Shown here: positions 62,901 to 64,000 of the stretch, in pieces
How the letters are laid out: each line of letters begins with the position of its first letter
Position numbering within the stretch: position 1 is the first letter of the stretch
Program-made: the position numbers and the translations under genes
From: Elgaria multicarinata webbii
Taxonomy: Eukaryota > Chordata > Lepidosauria > Squamata > Anguidae
Length of the DNA: 64,000 nucleotides
Assembly: GCF_023053635.1 (NCBI RefSeq)
Contig: NC_086175.1
Span: forward strand, 127,986,240-128,050,239
Reading direction: 5' to 3'
The notes under the pieces: model-generated
Told to the model about the DNA's origin: nothing
Seen by the model: only the letters and a program-made list of their open reading frames with translations
Databases searched by the model: none

Positions 62901-63809
62901 ATTTATCTGCCAAACGTTGCACATGGACAGCATCCCAAAAATGTAAAACCAGTTCCATATTTCCAAGGGGAGGGTTCCTCAACAGCACCTCATAGGCTGT
63001 GTGGTACACTGCTTTTAACGGAAAGGAGTAAGTCCCTGGTGTGATGTGCATGTCTAGAGATCGAAGTCAAAAATTCCAATGGAAACATACAAGACCTGAG
63101 GACCAGGTTCTAAATCAACTTCTAATGTAGGAATGTTTTAAAATCCAGCTTTCTATCTGGGTAGCTTGTTTCTTTTATCCCAATTCAATCCAATGTTGCT
63201 GGTGTTTTTTAAAAAACATCACTAGCTGAATGAGGGCTGCATGGTAACACATTTGATAAATTAGGGATTATATATTCCCTCCTGCCGCCCTTAGGCTATC
63301 TTCACAAGCCATCCTGCGCTTTGCATTCAAATACCACAATAATCCACCCTGCAGGAAACACCCTGCATTTAAACACCACAATAACTCCACCCTGCATTCA
63401 GACAACACAATAACCCACCCTGCAGGAAACACCCTGCGATCATCCATGGTGAGTTAGCATGTTGTGTGAACCTGTCTACTTATCCCCACCACTTCCAAAA
63501 GCAGCAGCTTCACAGACAATAAACCATAGCTCTTGCTGCTATACGAGGCCACAATCCAGACCCGTTTCAAAAATTGTACATCCCCAGGAGTAGTTTGGAC
63601 ATTGCTTCCTGGGAGAGCGACGTCTTATCATAATCTCGTAGTTTGTTGCGTAGCGTGAGGGGTTGTTTAACAGACCCAAGTCCAAAGTTTAAATACATAC
63701 CGGGTTGATTTTGAACAAAGCTTCCGGGATTTTGTGCGTGAACTTGTAAGAGTGGTTGTCCTTGATTATAAGGTACAGGCTGGGCTGATGCTACTGACAT
63801 AACAGGAAC
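56696..63809 (-). CDS. PCF11: PCF11, pre-mRNA cleavage complex II subunit, C-terminal part (8 coding exons)
   Basis: In transcription order the exons are 63809-63701, 62636-62517, 62046-61932, 60766-60583, 58257-58102, 57931-57839, 57437-57402 and 56911-56696. They join to 342 codons and a stop; the upstream exons, including the RNA polymerase II CTD-interaction domain, are beyond the window. Visible parts in order: a Q/P/G-rich segment, an acidic stretch, zinc module 1 (CYSCGMRFTTSQTDVYADHL then DWHYRQN), the segment RRWYYSLTDWIEFEE that in the family contacts CLP1, zinc module 2 (CEICQEQFEQYWDEEEEEWH to YHPSC), and an acidic tail with an IKTEPE motif ending KVESV. With CLP1, PCF11 forms cleavage factor II, which acts in the nucleus in 3' end cleavage and transcription termination. 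Confidence 0.97.
57402..57437 (-). CDS. PCF11: PCF11 coding micro-exon, zinc module 2 second half
   Basis: Only 36 nt, encoding IYHPSCYEDYQK, which supplies the HxxxC ligands of the second zinc module. Phase 0 at both ends with good splice consensus. Confidence 0.96.
57839..57931 (-). CDS. PCF11: PCF11 coding exon, zinc module 2 first half
   Basis: Encodes SCEICQEQFEQYWDEEEEEW then HLKNAIRVDEK, with the CxxC ligands and a histidine of the second zinc module. Confidence 0.97.
58102..58257 (-). CDS. PCF11: PCF11 coding exon, CLP1-contact segment
   Basis: Encodes DWIEFEEIADLEERAKSQFF then EKVHEEVVLKTQEAAKEKEF and PAGPAGVDE: helical and charged, directly after the first zinc module. Phase 0 at both ends. 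Confidence 0.97.
58421..59217. mobile_element. MITE with nested CR1 and L2 tails, in PCF11 intron
   Basis: The ends ggctcagttcaggcaacact and gtgttgtctgaactgagcc are inverted. Inside are a CR1 tail in antisense (58444-58515) and an antisense L2 tail (about 58645-58800). Confidence 0.55.
59240..59425 (-). mobile_element. tRNA-like SINE, antisense
   Basis: gcccagtattgctgacactg through gctcgaacctgggacttcct to ctgagctatgtcccctccct; same family as 47125 and 54450. Confidence 0.65.
59971..60032. repeat. Near-perfect hairpin, arms about 30 bp
   Basis: gggatgcatacttttaaaaa and tttttaaaagtgtgcatccc are inverted around an AT core in a PCF11 intron. Confidence 0.75.
60291..60592. repeat. Duplicated segment, copy A, spanning a PCF11 exon end
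   Basis: Covers intron sequence, the exon donor and the last 10 coding bases of the zinc module 1 exon. About 95% similar to copy B. Confidence 0.9.
60583..60766 (-). CDS. PCF11: PCF11 coding exon, zinc module 1
   Basis: Encodes RYDSVINRLYTGIQCYSCGM through HLDWHYRQNRTEKDVSRKVT to RRWYYSLT. The CxxC pair and HxxxH pair of the zinc module are all present. The last 10 bases and the donor of this exon are repeated in the upstream intron (60989-61292). Confidence 0.97.
60989..61319. repeat. Duplicated segment, copy B, in the upstream PCF11 intron
   Basis: Repeats copy A at an offset of about 698 bases, including the donor gtaagt at 61275-61280. It then jumps (at 61293) to sequence like 60852-60877, so the remaining 174 bases of the exon are absent from this copy. 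Confidence 0.88.
61932..62046 (-). CDS. PCF11: PCF11 coding exon, acidic segment
   Basis: Encodes VNEVSTQPPPEEEEEDQDQN then EDQDVPDLTNFGIEELK. Highly acidic; it ends in phase 2, completed to glutamine by the next exon. Confidence 0.96.
62517..62636 (-). CDS. PCF11: PCF11 coding exon
   Basis: Encodes NVPLSYPDNHLGQLDVNELY then SKLLSTGILKVLQTDSTPA, a leucine-rich conserved block. Phase 1 at both ends. Confidence 0.96.
63330..63450. repeat. Short tandem repeat array (ccaccctgcaggaaacaccc)
   Basis: Two to three imperfect units built on accacaataa and ccaccctgcaggaaacac in a PCF11 intron. Confidence 0.7.
63701..63809 (-). CDS. PCF11: PCF11 coding exon (first in window)
   Basis: Encodes VPVMSVASAQPVPYNQGQPL and on to GSFVQNQP, a low-complexity part before the zinc modules. 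The donor gtatgt is chosen because the phase 1 end joins in frame to NVPLSYPDNHLG. Reading on into the intron stays open for 44 more codons. Confidence 0.93.
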
Positions 63810-64000
63810 CTGCCAAGAGACAAATGCTGTTTTAGTCTGAATGTTCAGTTATTTCACTGTTTCATTCCAAATCAATAAATTGACTTAATTTTGCATTCTG
63901 CTACAGACACAGAAGGAAGCCATTTACAAGTAGAATTATATATCAATAAAACTGTACATAAAATTAAGATTTTCTAGAAATTCGGAACATCAATATTAAA

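Overview
The window is vertebrate genomic DNA, most likely from a squamate reptile (lizard or snake). The evidence is the repeat content: CR1, L3-like and L2-like LINE 3' ends, a BovB (RTE) LINE fragment, a Sauria-like tRNA SINE, other tRNA- and MIR-like SINEs, hAT-type MITEs with 8-bp target duplications, and many microsatellites. The species cannot be fixed from sequence alone.

Three host genes can be read exon by exon, in the order CCDC90B (+), ANKRD42 (-), PCF11 (-). As far as I recall, this is the same neighbourhood as on human chromosome 11q14, so it is a conserved syntenic block. CCDC90B (5255-17942) is complete: nine coding exons and 245 codons, for a mitochondrial coiled-coil protein with a C-terminal membrane anchor. 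ANKRD42 (51905 down to 22242) is complete: twelve coding exons and 521 codons, with ankyrin repeats followed by a coiled coil. PCF11 (63809 down to 56696) shows only its last eight coding exons, 342 codons to the stop, with both zinc-finger modules and the segment between them that binds CLP1 in the family; its 5' part lies beyond the right edge.

Layout: 1-5000 is LINE and MITE debris. 5158-5254 is the CCDC90B promoter. 5255-17942 is CCDC90B, whose large intron 2 holds a solo LTR, several palindromic MITEs and a GC-rich island. 17943-22241 is the tail-to-tail interval between CCDC90B and ANKRD42; it contains a very regular 62-bp x 40 minisatellite and two opposed polyadenylation signals about 40 bp apart. 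22242-51905 is ANKRD42, with repeat-filled introns. 51906-52662 is its upstream region, with an X-box-like RFX motif and a 531-bp palindrome. 52663-56695 is repeats and then the PCF11 3' flank. 56696-64000 is PCF11, including an intronic duplication that carries a copy of a splice donor.

No CRISPR array, operon or bacterial-type system is present, and I found no protein-coding gene that looks new. The unusual content is structural: palindromes, nested transposons with readable insertion order, a minisatellite that resembles a MITE end, and transposons lying very close to splice sites. The three genes have no obvious shared pathway; their adjacency is inherited synteny.
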